Below the pieces are notes generated by a model that did no database searches, had not been told where the DNA came from, and saw only the letters and a program-made list of their open reading frames with translations. DNA of 64,000 nt. Origin: Nostoc sp. JL33. Lineage in GTDB: Bacteria; Cyanobacteriota; Cyanobacteriia; Cyanobacteriales; Nostocaceae. The stretch lies in NCBI RefSeq assembly GCF_017114985.1, contig NZ_JABXKP010000104.1, positions 62,001-126,000 on the forward strand, given 5' to 3'. Every line of letters begins with the position of its first letter. The stretch's first letter is position 1. Shown here in pieces: positions 44,038 to 53,793 of this stretch. Made by a program: the position numbers and the translations under genes.

Positions 44038-44331
44038 CTAATGGTAATCGACTATTTCAACTTCTGATGCACCCTGGAGTGTCCATATAAAGCAAATTCG
44101 ATATTGGTCATTAATCCGAATACTATGCTGACCTTTACGAGCGCCTTTTAGTACTTCTAACCTCTTACCCGGTGGAACTTTAATGTCATCTAGAGATAAC
44201 GCTGCATTAAGTTGATCTAATTTTCTACGTGCAACTTCCCAACAGTATATAGGACATTGCTTTCGAGCTTCCTTTGAGTCATTACCATCAAAAATATCTT
44301 CGGTTCCTTTATCCTTAAATGATATTATCAT
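44038..44331 (-). CDS. higB: HigB/RelE-family toxin
   Basis: The protein is a RelE-fold mRNA interferase of the HigB type. It has IISFKDKGTEDIFDGNDSK, ARRKLDQLNAALSLDDIKVPP, then GQHSIRINDQYRICFIW with the conserved basic and aromatic residues. The start at 44331 (MIISFKD) matches the family; an ATG three codons upstream is the alternative. Toxin-before-antitoxin order is normal for higBA. Its upstream region contains a palindrome shared with the divergent phd-yoeB module. Confidence 0.92.
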   Translation of the reverse strand: MIISFKDKGTEDIFDGNDSKEARKQCPIYCWEVARRKLDQLNAALSLDDIKVPPGKRLEVLKGARKGQHSIRINDQYRICFIWTLQGASEVEIVDYH

Positions 44332-44334
44332 AAT

Positions 44335-44394
44335 TAGCATGATGACACGGTTATCATGCTACAAAAAAAAACAAAGTGATTTTTTGTAGCATGA
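44335..44394. promoter_or_regulatory. Operator-like repeats between two toxin-antitoxin operons
   Basis: TAGCATGAT at 44335-44343 and ATCATGCTA at 44353-44361 form a perfect inverted repeat with a nine-base spacer. A third half-site TAGCATGA lies at 44387-44394. The arrangement, directly before higB and before phd, fits autoregulation by HigA or Phd; which protein binds is inferred. Confidence 0.6.
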
Positions 44395-44415
44395 GTAAAG
44401 CAAATTAAAGTTATC

Positions 44416-44676
44416 GTGAGCCAAAAAAGTATGATGTCTTCGCTTCCCGTTAACGAAGCTCAAAATAATTTACAAGAGATCATCGACCAAGTTGCAGAGC
44501 AGGGTAAACCTGTGATCATTCGAGGCGATCGCGGTAATGCGATTCTGCTTGCGGAAAAAGATTGGTCTGCAATTCAGGAGACTCTTTACTTATTATCTAT
44601 CCCTGGAATGCGAGAATCTATCAAAGAAGGACTAGCAACCCCGATCCAAGAATGTGATGGGGAGTTGGATTGGTGA
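44416..44676 (+). CDS. Phd/YefM-family antitoxin
   Basis: The 86-residue protein has the Phd/YefM pattern LPVNEAQNNLQEIIDQVAEQ, then KPVIIRGDRGNAILLAEKDW, SAIQETLYLLSIPGM and an acidic tail. It is read from GTG 44416; ATG codons at 44431 and 44434 are alternatives. The stop overlaps the toxin start by GTGA, a coupled arrangement. It likely neutralises the downstream YoeB-like toxin and represses the operon. Confidence 0.9.
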   Translation: MSQKSMMSSLPVNEAQNNLQEIIDQVAEQGKPVIIRGDRGNAILLAEKDWSAIQETLYLLSIPGMRESIKEGLATPIQECDGELDW

Positions 44677-44981
44677 GTCAGCCAACGTCTGAGGAGCCAC
44701 TTCCAAACCCCGAAGGTGCGAGTTGGAGGTTGATTTACACAAAACAAGCGCAAAAAGACGCAAAGAAATTAGCTTTTAGTAACTTAAAGGAAAAGGCCGA
44801 GGAATTACTCGCAGTCCTTCAAGACAATCCTTTTCAAAATCCTCCACCTTATGAAAAGCTGGTTGGTGACTTATCAGGTGCTTATTCTCGTAGGATAAAT
44901 ATACAGCATCGGTTGGTATATGAGGTCATCGAATCCGAGCAAGTAGTCAAGATAATTCGCATGTGGACGCATTACGAGTAA
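44673..44981 (+). CDS. yoeB: YoeB/Txe-family toxin
   Basis: The 102-residue protein has the YoeB signature: WRLIYTKQAQKDAKKL, then PPYEKLVGDLSGAYSRRINIQHRLVYEV, ending IIRMWTHYE. These carry the Glu, Arg and His residues expected of this ribosome-dependent mRNA interferase. The GTG at 44673 overlaps the antitoxin stop. About 20 extra N-terminal residues (SQPTSEEPLPNPEGA) precede the usual YoeB start. It ends two bases from the convergent DUF218 gene. Confidence 0.92.
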   Translation: MSQPTSEEPLPNPEGASWRLIYTKQAQKDAKKLAFSNLKEKAEELLAVLQDNPFQNPPPYEKLVGDLSGAYSRRINIQHRLVYEVIESEQVVKIIRMWTHYE

Positions 44982-44982
44982 C

Positions 44983-45678
44983 TTATTTCTCCAACCCCCC
45001 TTGGTGTTCACAATGAAAACCTCGATTCTCCCAAGCTTGCATATCTACTTCGGTAAGTCTTGTCACATTTGAGCATTGCGGTTGAATAATTTGACTTAAA
45101 ATCGCCCAAAATAAGCTGCGTGTTACATCTAATCCAGTTTTAGTCCAAGATTCACGATTACCAGGAACACCCAACTCCTGAACAATCTCTGTCTCTACCC
45201 AAATACCATGAGCGCCGAAAAGAATCTGTGCCATCCATTTGGCTCTGGGTAAGTGACTTGGCGAGGTAATCAACATGACTTTATGCACTCCCCAACGTCG
45301 CAGAATCGGGATACCATAATAAAAATTTTCAAAGGTAGAATTGGCGCACTTTTCTAACCAAACGTTTTCTAATGCTAATTCCGCCTGAAAAATTAACCGT
45401 ATACAGGGATCTGGGGAACCATGAGAAATTAAAATTGGGATTTGCGGATATTGTTTTGCTTGTTGGGCAACATAAATTTCTCGACGAATGCTGCCACCAA
45501 GCACAAAGAAGGCATCTACTGGCTGCGAATAAGCAAAAACTAAGGTTATAGTAGTGAAAATCAGCCAAGCACCCAGAATAAGGTACAATCCACCAGTTAG
45601 TTTTTGTAACAATTGCCACAGATTAGCCAATTTTATTTTAATAAAGATTAATGATTTGATGGTAAATTTGCGTTTCAT
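44983..45678 (-). CDS. YdcF/SanA-like DUF218 membrane protein
   Basis: The 231-residue protein has an N-terminal membrane anchor (LTGGLYLILGAWLIFTTITL) after a basic start. A DUF218 domain follows: PVDAFFVLGGSIRREIYVAQ, PILISHGSPD, STFENFYYGIPIL, and VMLITSPSHLPRAKWMAQ. Proteins of this family are linked to envelope functions such as vancomycin exclusion in SanA, but the reaction is unknown. It converges on the yoeB gene and is divergent from ctpB. Confidence 0.82.
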   Translation of the reverse strand: MKRKFTIKSLIFIKIKLANLWQLLQKLTGGLYLILGAWLIFTTITLVFAYSQPVDAFFVLGGSIRREIYVAQQAKQYPQIPILISHGSPDPCIRLIFQAELALENVWLEKCANSTFENFYYGIPILRRWGVHKVMLITSPSHLPRAKWMAQILFGAHGIWVETEIVQELGVPGNRESWTKTGLDVTRSLFWAILSQIIQPQCSNVTRLTEVDMQAWENRGFHCEHQGGLEK

Positions 45679-45990
45679 GACTTAGGTAAAAAAACCTGAT
45701 TTAATAGCTATCTAACAGTGCTGCAATTGAGTGATCAAAGTGCTATCTTATAAAAGTAATCAAGAAGTGCAAACATGACGCTGGTCAAAGTGTCACATGT
45801 TCAGTATAGCCTTCCGGAGAAGGCTAACAAACTGAGAAATGGTTGTTAATAATCGAGTATTTTCGGCATTATTTAACCAAAAAAATGATCAAGGGAGCAT
45901 AGCTGAGTTTGGGGTATAAAAACTTAAAATTTTCTGGAAACCCTGATTGTTAAACTGTCAAGAACACAATTATTCCAACTGATATAATAC
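45679..45990. other. Divergent DUF218/ctpB intergenic region
   Basis: No gene is seen in 312 bases. A short perfect hairpin AGCCTTC/GAAGGCT lies near 45810-45827. The promoters for both genes presumably lie here. Confidence 0.4.
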
Positions 45991-47331
45991 ATGAACCGAT
46001 CTACAAAAAGTTACTCGCCGCTCCAAGTAGCCTTGATTGGTGGAGCGATCGCCACTACTGCTACTATGTCTGTGTTCGGCCCGGCTTGGACTCGTGATGT
46101 CCGTGCTGCTCTAGCGCTACAAGACAGCCCGAAAGCGATAGTTGACCAAGTTTGGCAAGTGGTGAATCACGAATATGTTGATGCTAAATTTAATCAACAA
46201 GATTGGCAAGCAACCAGACAAAGCCTGTTGAGCAAAGACTATTCTTCTCGTGAAGAAGCTTATACTGCCATCCGCGAAGCTTTACAAAAGTTGGGAGATC
46301 CTTATACTCGGTTCATGGACCCCAAACAGTTTGAAGCCCTGACTAGCCAAACATCTGGGGAAGTCTCTGGTATTGGCATTCGGATGGAAGTGAACCAAAA
46401 AACTCAGAGGCTGACTGTTGTTGAAGCCATAGAAAATTCTCCCGCACTGAAAGCTGGGATCAAAGCAGGCGATGAAATTTTGGCAATTGACGGCAAACCC
46501 ACTCTCAAAATGAAAGTGGATGACGCTTCCAAGCTAATTCGTGGCAAAGCGGGTACTCCCATCAAGCTACGACTGGGACGAACAGGACAAAATGCTTTTG
46601 ATCTGAAGCTGACCAGAGCAAGCATCGAAGTGCCTACAGTCCGTTATACCCTAAGACAAGAAGGGAATCGCCGCGTTGGCTATATCCGTTTACGGGAATT
46701 TAGCGCTCACGCCGCAGACCAAATGCAACGAGCCATCCGCGATTTGAACAGTAAGAAAGTTGATTCTTATGTCTTGGATTTGCGGGGAAATCCTGGCGGG
46801 TTGTTACAGGCAAGCATTGAAATTGCCCGGATGTGGTATAATGACGGCGGAATTGTTAAGACAGTAGACCGTGTGGGCGGCAGTGAAGTCACTAAAGCCA
46901 ATCGCACTGCTCTGACAAATCGTCCTTTGGCAGTCTTAGTAGATGGTAATTCAGCTAGTGCTAGCGAAATCCTCACAGGGGCACTTAAGGATAATAAGCG
47001 GGCGGTAGTCGTTGGTGGTCAAACCTTTGGTAAGGCATTAGTACAGTCAGTTCATGAACTGGGAGATGGTTCCGGCTTGGCTGTCACCATTGCCCATTAC
47101 TACACCCCTGCGGGAACGGATATTAACCATAAAGGGATCACGCCAGATATCAAGTTAGACTTGACAGAGACACAAGAGCGTCAGTTGGCTTCTAATCCAG
47201 ATTTAATCGGAACCAAGAGTGATCCACAATATGCCCGTGCGATCGCAATTCTATCAAATAACAACTTTGCCCAACCGCCGGCAAATCAACCCACTCGACC
47301 TATGAGCCGCGCTGTTAACCTAAAATTTTAG
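45991..47331 (+). CDS. ctpB: S41 carboxyl-terminal processing protease
   Basis: The 446-residue protein has an N-terminal signal/anchor (LQVALIGGAIATTATMSVFG), a PDZ domain at about 122-200 (GIGIRMEVNQ, AIENSPALKAGIKAGDEIL) and an S41 core. The core has VLDLRGNPGGLL, the catalytic Ser323 in DGNSASASEIL and Lys348 in TFGKALVQ. It probably acts in the periplasm or thylakoid lumen. CtpA processes the D1 protein in cyanobacteria; this paralogue fits CtpB better by length and ending, but A/B assignment from sequence alone is not firm. Confidence 0.88.
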   Translation: MNRSTKSYSPLQVALIGGAIATTATMSVFGPAWTRDVRAALALQDSPKAIVDQVWQVVNHEYVDAKFNQQDWQATRQSLLSKDYSSREEAYTAIREALQKLGDPYTRFMDPKQFEALTSQTSGEVSGIGIRMEVNQKTQRLTVVEAIENSPALKAGIKAGDEILAIDGKPTLKMKVDDASKLIRGKAGTPIKLRLGRTGQNAFDLKLTRASIEVPTVRYTLRQEGNRRVGYIRLREFSAHAADQMQRAIRDLNSKKVDSYVLDLRGNPGGLLQASIEIARMWYNDGGIVKTVDRVGGSEVTKANRTALTNRPLAVLVDGNSASASEILTGALKDNKRAVVVGGQTFGKALVQSVHELGDGSGLAVTIAHYYTPAGTDINHKGITPDIKLDLTETQERQLASNPDLIGTKSDPQYARAIAILSNNNFAQPPANQPTRPMSRAVNLKF

Positions 47332-47711
47332 GTGAGTGATTTGTTGCCAGGTGTTTATATATAGCAATTTGCAGTTGAGTGCAATATAGACCTAACCCCC
47401 AACCCCTTCCCGAAAAGGGAAGGGGAGTAAGATTCAAAGCCTCTCTCCTTTTAAAACAGAGGTGAGAGTGTATTGCATATAAACGAGAAACGCTATAGTA
47501 GTATTCCCAAATCCAGATTTATGGAGTTATAAAAACTGCTTGATAAGCTAAACCACATCTAGTTTGCATAATCTGAAATTGTACATTTCTTCTGGGGTGG
47601 GCGACACGAGCGCCCAAGATATGCTTTCTTAAATGTGGAACAGCTTATTACCGTTCCAGGATTTTGGTTTGGGAATACTAGCTAGTAATCCCAAACCAAA
47701 ATCTCAGATTT
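47332..47711. other. Gap with dispersed repeat
   Basis: The gap contains a CCCTTCCCGAAAAGGGAAGG inverted-repeat segment near 47405-47424. It also holds two copies of CCCAAATCCAGATTTATG / CCCAAACCAAAATCTCAGATTTATG-like sequence, the second ending at the glycosyltransferase start. No gene was seen. Confidence 0.45.
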
Positions 47712-48680
47712 ATGAATCATCAGCCAGTTGATGCAACCACCGCCACCAGCTTTTTACCAATGGTGTCGGTGGTTATTCCTATTTATAACGGTGAGGCGGA
47801 TTTACCAGATTTGCTCAATTGTCTGTTGTCTCAAACTTACCCAAAAGACCGGGTAGAGTACTTGTTGGTGGACAATAATAGTAGCGATCGCACTCTTGCG
47901 ATTCTGAAAATATCTGCCGAAAATTGCCCAATTACAATTCACCCCTTGAGCGAAAACCAAATTCAAAGCTCCTATGCTGCTCGTAATACTGGGATTCGCG
48001 CCGCTAGGGGTGAAATTATCGTTTTTACCGATGCTGATTGTCGCCCACAACCGCAATGGTTAGATGCATTAATTCCGCCTTTTGTCAATAAAGAAGTGGT
48101 AATTGTCGCTGGTGAAATTTTGGCACTACCAGGCACAACTCTGCTAGAACAACACGCAGACCGTCAAGAAACTTTGTCGCAAAAGCATACCCTCGGCCAT
48201 TCCTTTCGTCCCTATGGTCAAACGGCTAATTTGGCGATTCGACGCATTGACTTAGAAAAAGCGGGTTTATTTCGTCCCTATCTTACCACTGGTGGCGATG
48301 CTGATATTTGCTGGCGGATTTTGGGGGAAAACATCGGGCGTTTGGAATTTGCCCCGAATGCGATCGTTCAGCACCGCCACCGCGCTACACTTCAAGAACT
48401 GCAAAGTCAATGGCGGCGCTATGGACGCTCAAATCGCTATCTACACGAACTCCACGGTGTCGATTTGATGCGAGAGATGACACCCAAAGAATACGGCTAT
48501 CGCCTAGTACGTTGGTTATTGAAGGAAATACCAAGGGATATTAAGAAGGCTATCGGGGGTCAAGCCACCCTTGTAGATTTATTAAATACTCCCATTGGTT
48601 TGTTCACAGCTAGGGCGCGTGCTGCTGGGCAACGAGACACTAAGCTGCCAGAGAATGCTAAGATAATTGATTTTCTGTAA
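47712..48680 (+). CDS. Family 2 glycosyltransferase
   Basis: The 322-residue protein has a GT-A fold of family 2: SVVIPIYNGEADLPDLLNCLL, LLVDNNSSDRT and the metal-binding DAD in VFTDADCRPQPQWL. It has an acceptor-side GGDADICWRI and the later QWRRYGRSNRYL. No transmembrane segment is visible. It likely transfers a sugar in polysaccharide or glycolipid synthesis; no neighbouring gene fixes the substrate. Confidence 0.88.
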   Translation: MNHQPVDATTATSFLPMVSVVIPIYNGEADLPDLLNCLLSQTYPKDRVEYLLVDNNSSDRTLAILKISAENCPITIHPLSENQIQSSYAARNTGIRAARGEIIVFTDADCRPQPQWLDALIPPFVNKEVVIVAGEILALPGTTLLEQHADRQETLSQKHTLGHSFRPYGQTANLAIRRIDLEKAGLFRPYLTTGGDADICWRILGENIGRLEFAPNAIVQHRHRATLQELQSQWRRYGRSNRYLHELHGVDLMREMTPKEYGYRLVRWLLKEIPRDIKKAIGGQATLVDLLNTPIGLFTARARAAGQRDTKLPENAKIIDFL

Positions 48681-49085
48681 CAATATTAGGGGGCTGGAAT
48701 ATGAGCAGTCAGTTCTGTAGGGAGTGCAAAATGCCCCTGATCGCTGGCTGACAAACTCTCGTCCGCCTAGCCTTCTAGTCCTTCGGCATTTATTTTTGCT
48801 TGCATGGGAATGCTCCCGTTCTGTATGACTGAAACCCTTATTCTTTCTGTAACTCACAAAAGTAAATATATCTTAAGAAGTATTTAAAAAATAGACACAG
48901 CAAATATAATGTCATAGATTAAGTTTTAAGCTTGATTTCTCTAAGCCGACAGACGCGTGACTTCTTGGAAGTAACCGACTCCTTGCCTGCTCAATAGGGT
49001 CTGGAGCCTTGAACAAGGCATGGGATGTGCTTCCTTTGCCCTCTTCATTCACAGCTAGGCTTCATAATTTTATGAGTTGAGCAAT
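48681..49085. other. Gene-free stretch
   Basis: The gap holds repeat-like sequence around 48770-48850 and 48940-49030 but no recognised gene. No clear promoter was assigned for the GGDEF-EAL gene. Confidence 0.35.
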
Positions 49086-51071
49086 ATGAACGTGGATGGA
49101 TTTAGCCAACAGATTGAGAAATTGCGCTTACAGGTAGAGGGACTATTGCAATGGAATGCAACTAAGCCGAACTCCCAAGAAGAGATCGTAATGGAGGCTT
49201 TCGAGAAACTCAACATTGCAATGGAAGAACTATTGATAGCCTCCCAGGAGTTAGAGGAAACACGAGCGGCAGTAGAGAAAGAGCGCCAACGTTACCAAGA
49301 TTTGTTTGAGTTCGCTCCAGATGGTTACTTGGTAACTGATAGTGCCGGGACAATCCAAGAAGCTAACCATGCAGCAGCAACCTTGCTCGGTGTTCAGCAA
49401 AAGTATCTAGTAGGTAAACCATTAATTGTCTTTATTGCTCAAGAAGACCACCAGTCCTTTAGCTCTCAGATAAACAATTTGCAGCAGCTACTGAACTGGG
49501 AAATTAACCTACAACCACGGCGAGGAACGCCTTTCCCTGCTAGTGTGAAAGCGTCTGCGGTATACGACCTTGAGGGAAAACAGCTTGGCTGGCGTTGGCT
49601 GCTGTGCAATATCAGTGAACGCAAACAAGCTGAAGAAATGTTGCACCAAGCTTACGGTAAGTTAGAAATACGGGTGGCGGAACGGACAGAAGAATTGCTA
49701 AAAGCAAATCGGAAATTGCAGAATGAAATTACAGAGCGTAAACGAGCCGAATCACAACTGCTGCACCTTGCCTTTCACGATGCACTGACGGGTCTGCCAA
49801 ACCGCACTGTATTTATGAACCGCCTAACACATGCGCTCAATTATTCAAAACGGCATTCAGATTATCTATTTGCTGTAATGTTTATCGACCTGGATCGATT
49901 TAAAGTGATCAATGACAGTCTTGGACACTTAAATGGAGACCAATTACTGCTTACGACTGCAAGTAGGCTAAAACTATGTGTACGCTCCATAGATACAGCC
50001 GCACGGCTTGGGGGAGACGAATTTACAATCCTGCTTGAGGGAATCCAAGATGTATCAGATGCCATCATAGTCGCTGAACGGATTCAACAGGAACTAGCGT
50101 TACCCTTTGAGCTTGGCGGACAACAAGTGTTCATAACGGCAAGTATTGGTATCGCCTTGAGTTCGATAGTAGGCTATGAAAATCCACAAGACCTTTTAAG
50201 GGATGCTGATACAGCAATGTACCGAGCTAAGGTGCTAGGAAGAGCGCGTTATGAGCTATTCAACTCAGATATGTATGCTAATGCTCTGGCGAGATTACAG
50301 TTAGAGTCCGATTTGCGCCGAGCAATTGAACGCGTTGAGTTTCGGGTTTATTACCAACCGATTGTTTCGCTGACTAATGGCTCTATTTTAGGTTTTGAAG
50401 CTTTGTTGCGTTGGCAGCATCCAGAACGTGGTCTGCTTAATCCAGCAGATTTTATTCCCCTGGCAGAAGAAACTGGACTAATTTTCTCCATTGGCAACTG
50501 GGCCTTGCATGAAGCCTGTCGCCAAACGCAAGCTTGGCGGGTATCCCATGATTCTAACTTCCTAGAGAAAATCAGTGTCAATCTCTCCCTCAAGCAATTT
50601 TACCAGCCGAATTTGATTGAGCAGATTGGGCAAATTTTGCACTCAACTGGTCTGGACGCTGACACTCTATTGGTAGATATTACTGAAAACGTAATTATGG
50701 AAAATAGCAATAAGGCAGCTGCCACACTCTTACAACTTCGAGAGATGGGCATTGAGTTATCAATTGATGACTTTGGTACAGGCTACTCCTCATTAGGTCA
50801 TCTTTATAACTTTCCGATTAGTATGTTGAAGATTGACCGTTCTTTTATCAGTTCAATCGGCACTAGTAGTATGAATTTAGAAATTATTGAGATAATTGTC
50901 ACATTGGCACACAAGCTAGGTGTGAATGTGGTTGCGGAAGGAGTAGAGACAAAAGAGCAATTAGCACTTCTAAAAAAGTTGAGATGTGAATATGGCCAGG
51001 GATATTTTTTCTCAGTTCCATTAAATAGCTCGGCAGCAGAAGAATTAATTATGGCAAATCCTCAGTGGTAA
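49086..51071 (+). CDS. PAS-GGDEF-EAL cyclic-di-GMP enzyme
   Basis: The 661-residue protein has an N-terminal coiled coil, a PAS domain at about 68-180 (YQDLFEFAPDGYLVTDSAG), another coiled coil, and a GGDEF domain with intact GGDEF at 309-313. An inhibitory-site RSID lies five residues before it. An EAL domain follows from about 415, with EAL at 438-440, DDFGTGYSS and VVAEGVETKEQL. Both catalytic sites look intact, so it may both make and degrade cyclic-di-GMP, with the PAS domain sensing an unknown signal. ATG 49086 is preferred over the upstream TTG. No membrane segment is visible. Confidence 0.93.
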   Translation: MNVDGFSQQIEKLRLQVEGLLQWNATKPNSQEEIVMEAFEKLNIAMEELLIASQELEETRAAVEKERQRYQDLFEFAPDGYLVTDSAGTIQEANHAAATLLGVQQKYLVGKPLIVFIAQEDHQSFSSQINNLQQLLNWEINLQPRRGTPFPASVKASAVYDLEGKQLGWRWLLCNISERKQAEEMLHQAYGKLEIRVAERTEELLKANRKLQNEITERKRAESQLLHLAFHDALTGLPNRTVFMNRLTHALNYSKRHSDYLFAVMFIDLDRFKVINDSLGHLNGDQLLLTTASRLKLCVRSIDTAARLGGDEFTILLEGIQDVSDAIIVAERIQQELALPFELGGQQVFITASIGIALSSIVGYENPQDLLRDADTAMYRAKVLGRARYELFNSDMYANALARLQLESDLRRAIERVEFRVYYQPIVSLTNGSILGFEALLRWQHPERGLLNPADFIPLAEETGLIFSIGNWALHEACRQTQAWRVSHDSNFLEKISVNLSLKQFYQPNLIEQIGQILHSTGLDADTLLVDITENVIMENSNKAAATLLQLREMGIELSIDDFGTGYSSLGHLYNFPISMLKIDRSFISSIGTSSMNLEIIEIIVTLAHKLGVNVVAEGVETKEQLALLKKLRCEYGQGYFFSVPLNSSAAEELIMANPQW

Positions 51072-51200
51072 GGGTTATTTCAAAAAATTCGTAATTGGTA
51101 ATAATGCTCTCTACGAGACGCGGAAGGGACGAATACTCGCGCTTGGCTGCGTACCTATGGGGAAGCAAGCTATGCAAAACGTCTGGTAGAGAAGACATTA

Positions 51201-51270
51201 GGGACTTCCAAATAAAAAAATACCCCACAAGGCTGGGACAAGATTGGCTAATTTATTTGTTGGAAGTCGC
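51201..51270. repeat. 70-bp MITE-like inverted repeat
   Basis: GGGACTTCCAAATAAA at 51201 pairs with TTTATTTGTTGGAAGTC ending at 51268, allowing a small bulge. The ends look like insertion-sequence termini without a transposase. The rest of 51072-51443 has no gene. Confidence 0.55.
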
Positions 51271-51443
51271 TTAATTAGTAATTAAAGACAGTTTCAAACG
51301 GGGATTTAGCGCAAAACCGGAGCGGAGGTATCTTGGCTCTTTTTACTGCCGTTAAGAAGCAATGGGTTTTTCCCTTATCCCTTTTGTTCAATGACTGTCA
51401 ACTTTCGCTAAATTGGAAAAAGGAAAACTCAAGGAAATTTTAA

Positions 51444-52139
51444 ATGTCAGCACAATTGTTACTGGTGGATGATGAACCAGGGATACGGGAAGCCGTGAAA
51501 GACTATTTACAAGAGAGCGGTTTCAACGTTCAAGTCGCCAGTAACGCCCTTGAAGGTTGGGAATGGATGCAGCTGAATACACCTGATTTAGTGATTTCCG
51601 ATGTGATGATGCCTCAGGTAGATGGCTATCAGTTCCTTAAGCAACTGCGAGAAGACCCTCGCTTCCAAGCACTCCCGGTAGTATTTTTAACTGCTAAAGG
51701 TATGACAGGCGATCGCATCCAAGGCTATCATGCTGGTGTTGATGCCTATCTTCCCAAACCCTTCGATCCAGATGAACTGGTGGCTATAGTTGAAAATTTG
51801 CTAGCCCGCCGCGCCGCTAAGGGAGCAAGTACCGGAGATGACGCTGAAACCCCCGATCTTGCTGAACTAGCGAATCAGATTGCCCAAATTAAGGCATTGT
51901 TAACTCAAAGAAATGCCATTTCCCAATCGCCAGCCCCTTTCAAAATTGATTTGACTCCCAGAGAACAAAGTGTTTTGAACTTGGTCGCTGAAGGGTTGAT
52001 GAACAAAGAAATCGCCCGTCGGTTGGAAACCAGCGTCCGCAATGTAGAAAAGTACGTCAGCCGTTTATTTAGTAAAACTGGCACCAGTAGCCGTACAGAG
52101 TTAGTTCGTTTTGCCCTAGAACACGGTCTTGCTAAATAG
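51444..52139 (+). CDS. NarL-type response regulator
   Basis: The 231-residue regulator has a receiver domain at 1-122 with the phosphoacceptor Asp53 (LVISDVMMPQ) and Lys105 (YLPKPFDP). A C-terminal LuxR-type helix-turn-helix follows (LTPREQSVLNLVAEGLMNKE, IARRLETSVRNVEKYVSRLF). It is likely a DNA-binding regulator phosphorylated by a histidine kinase, but no kinase gene is adjacent. Its layout resembles the cyanobacterial Ycf29-like group; this is tentative. Confidence 0.9.
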   Translation: MSAQLLLVDDEPGIREAVKDYLQESGFNVQVASNALEGWEWMQLNTPDLVISDVMMPQVDGYQFLKQLREDPRFQALPVVFLTAKGMTGDRIQGYHAGVDAYLPKPFDPDELVAIVENLLARRAAKGASTGDDAETPDLAELANQIAQIKALLTQRNAISQSPAPFKIDLTPREQSVLNLVAEGLMNKEIARRLETSVRNVEKYVSRLFSKTGTSSRTELVRFALEHGLAK

Positions 52140-52643
52140 GCATTGGGCATTGGTTATTTTCTTTTTGTCCCTTTGTCCCCCTGCTTCTGGGTAATTGGTA
52201 ACAGGTAACTGGCTGCTAAACCATGACCTATTACCAGTAATAGATAAAACATAAGTATTTTATCAAATCAGGCACTGAGCTAAAGTAAAAAGCTAAAAGA
52301 AAGGTTATTTATTTTTACTTTGGTCTTTTAGGTTTTCATTTGATTTGCGCCTGTTTTTTAATTCCCCATCTGTAAAGACACAGGGGTTTTTTTCTTGCTG
52401 CAATGTTTTGATAAAAACTCGGTAAAATGCACCCGGCTGAATTTGCTCTCAGATTCTACCAGTACCCTTTGCTACAAAGTTTTTAGTCGAGGAAACTGTT
52501 CCTGGGATTTTGGGTTGCTAAATAAGACTTTCACAAAGTAGAAATCACAGTATTTTAGCAATTCTACTTGCTGCTCAGTTTCTATTGCAACGGAGGTATG
52601 GGATCAACATTTGATTTGATACCCAATTCACGTTTTGCCACTA
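52140..52643. other. Gap with possible terminator
   Basis: Just after the regulator lies a short ATTGGGC heptamer. Near 52363-52395, CCCC...GGGG with an inner TGT/ACA pair is followed by a run of seven T, a possible intrinsic terminator. No gene was seen. Confidence 0.4.
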
Positions 52644-52928
52644 TTAAGTTTGTGGATTTTCAGCAGCATTACGCAAGCGCATTAGCTGGCGTCGCATTTG
52701 AGGTGAGGCTTTGAACTCAGACACTTCCTGCGCTTTAACGGACGCTTGCAGCGTCTCTAAAAAGTCGTCAGAACCCTCGGTCAAGGCATCAAGTAGCACC
52801 TGTAAGAGTTGTTCGCGATCGCCCAATAGACTCTTTTCCTCAATCAACCGGAATTTGAGATGTATTTCGCACTCATAAACACCTACTTCGAGATTACTTA
52901 TCTGGCGTGGTAATGCTTTGGAGTTCAT
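52644..52928 (-). CDS. Conserved-looking small protein of unknown function
   Basis: The 94-residue protein reads SNLEVGVYECEIHLKFRLIE, then EKSLLGDREQLLQVLLDALTEG, DDFLETLQASVKAQEV and a basic ending MRRQLMRLRNAAENPQT. It looks like a beta strand pair followed by helices, soluble, and without known motifs. Its regular composition and clean start support a real gene. I do not recognise the family. It stands alone, with long gene-free stretches on both sides. Confidence 0.7.
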   Translation of the reverse strand: MNSKALPRQISNLEVGVYECEIHLKFRLIEEKSLLGDREQLLQVLLDALTEGSDDFLETLQASVKAQEVSEFKASPQMRRQLMRLRNAAENPQT

Positions 52929-53793
52929 AGCTATTGAGATTCCTTTACTTGGTGGTCATGAGGCTAAGGAGGTAGATGTCCAGCAAAATTCTTTATATCT
53001 TTTTTGAATCCAAACTGCTTCAATTAAGAATTTTTCTTCATCAATCACCTTTGTATCCCATTTCACTCTCCTGTGTTCTATCTTCAAGGTAGATTTTCAC
53101 TGTCTAGATTTTGATGTGACTGTGCCAGATATAGCTTATGGTAAGCCATAACTATTATTCAGTTTTTAAGATTCTACACAATAAAGTTTCTGTAAGAAGT
53201 TGTTCGACCTTTTTAAAGCTTTTTACATCAACTTTATGTTAACGTCAACAACAGTTTGACTTGTTACTTTAATTTTGGTGTTTATACGTAAGTAAAACTG
53301 CTTAACTTTTTGGAATTTATTAAAGCCAGAGGTCGATGTAGCGCTATTACGTAAAATTACTTGATGTACTTTTTCTTCAATAGAAAATTTCAGAGAAATT
53401 AATGAGCATAATTATTAAAGTAAAATTTATATTCTCCATAAAAAAACGTACACAGATCAAATTATTCCTGCCAAGTGCCTTACCTTACTGGCTTTTGGGC
53501 TTGATGAGTAGAAAAATTTTAGCAGTAGGTAAGATTAGTACACCAAACAAAAATACTTTATCCAGTAATTTTTAGAGAAAAATAATTGGACTACTGTCAG
53601 TACTAGCTGCTAAATCGGACTTCAACTCCTAATAGAAGTAGCAAGCTAATCAGTACAGGTGATATTTTTACTTATGTCCATTCAATATACTCTTTTGAAA
53701 CTGCTCTCAAAGCTTGTAAATTGAGAGCATTCAAGCTCAGATATAACGTCTACAATAATTTCAGTGTAATCCACCCAAATCTTGCACCCTTTT
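52929..53793. other. 865-base AT-rich gene-free stretch
   Basis: I find no gene or convincing RNA. The part near 53130-53320 contains several AAGTTT/AAAGCTTTTT-like segments but no clear structure. The ndhM promoter should lie near the 3' end. Confidence 0.4.

Noticed and set aside
53129..53330. A possible riboswitch or small RNA in the long gap before ndhM.
   Set aside because: No consistent stems or known riboswitch core were found by eye.
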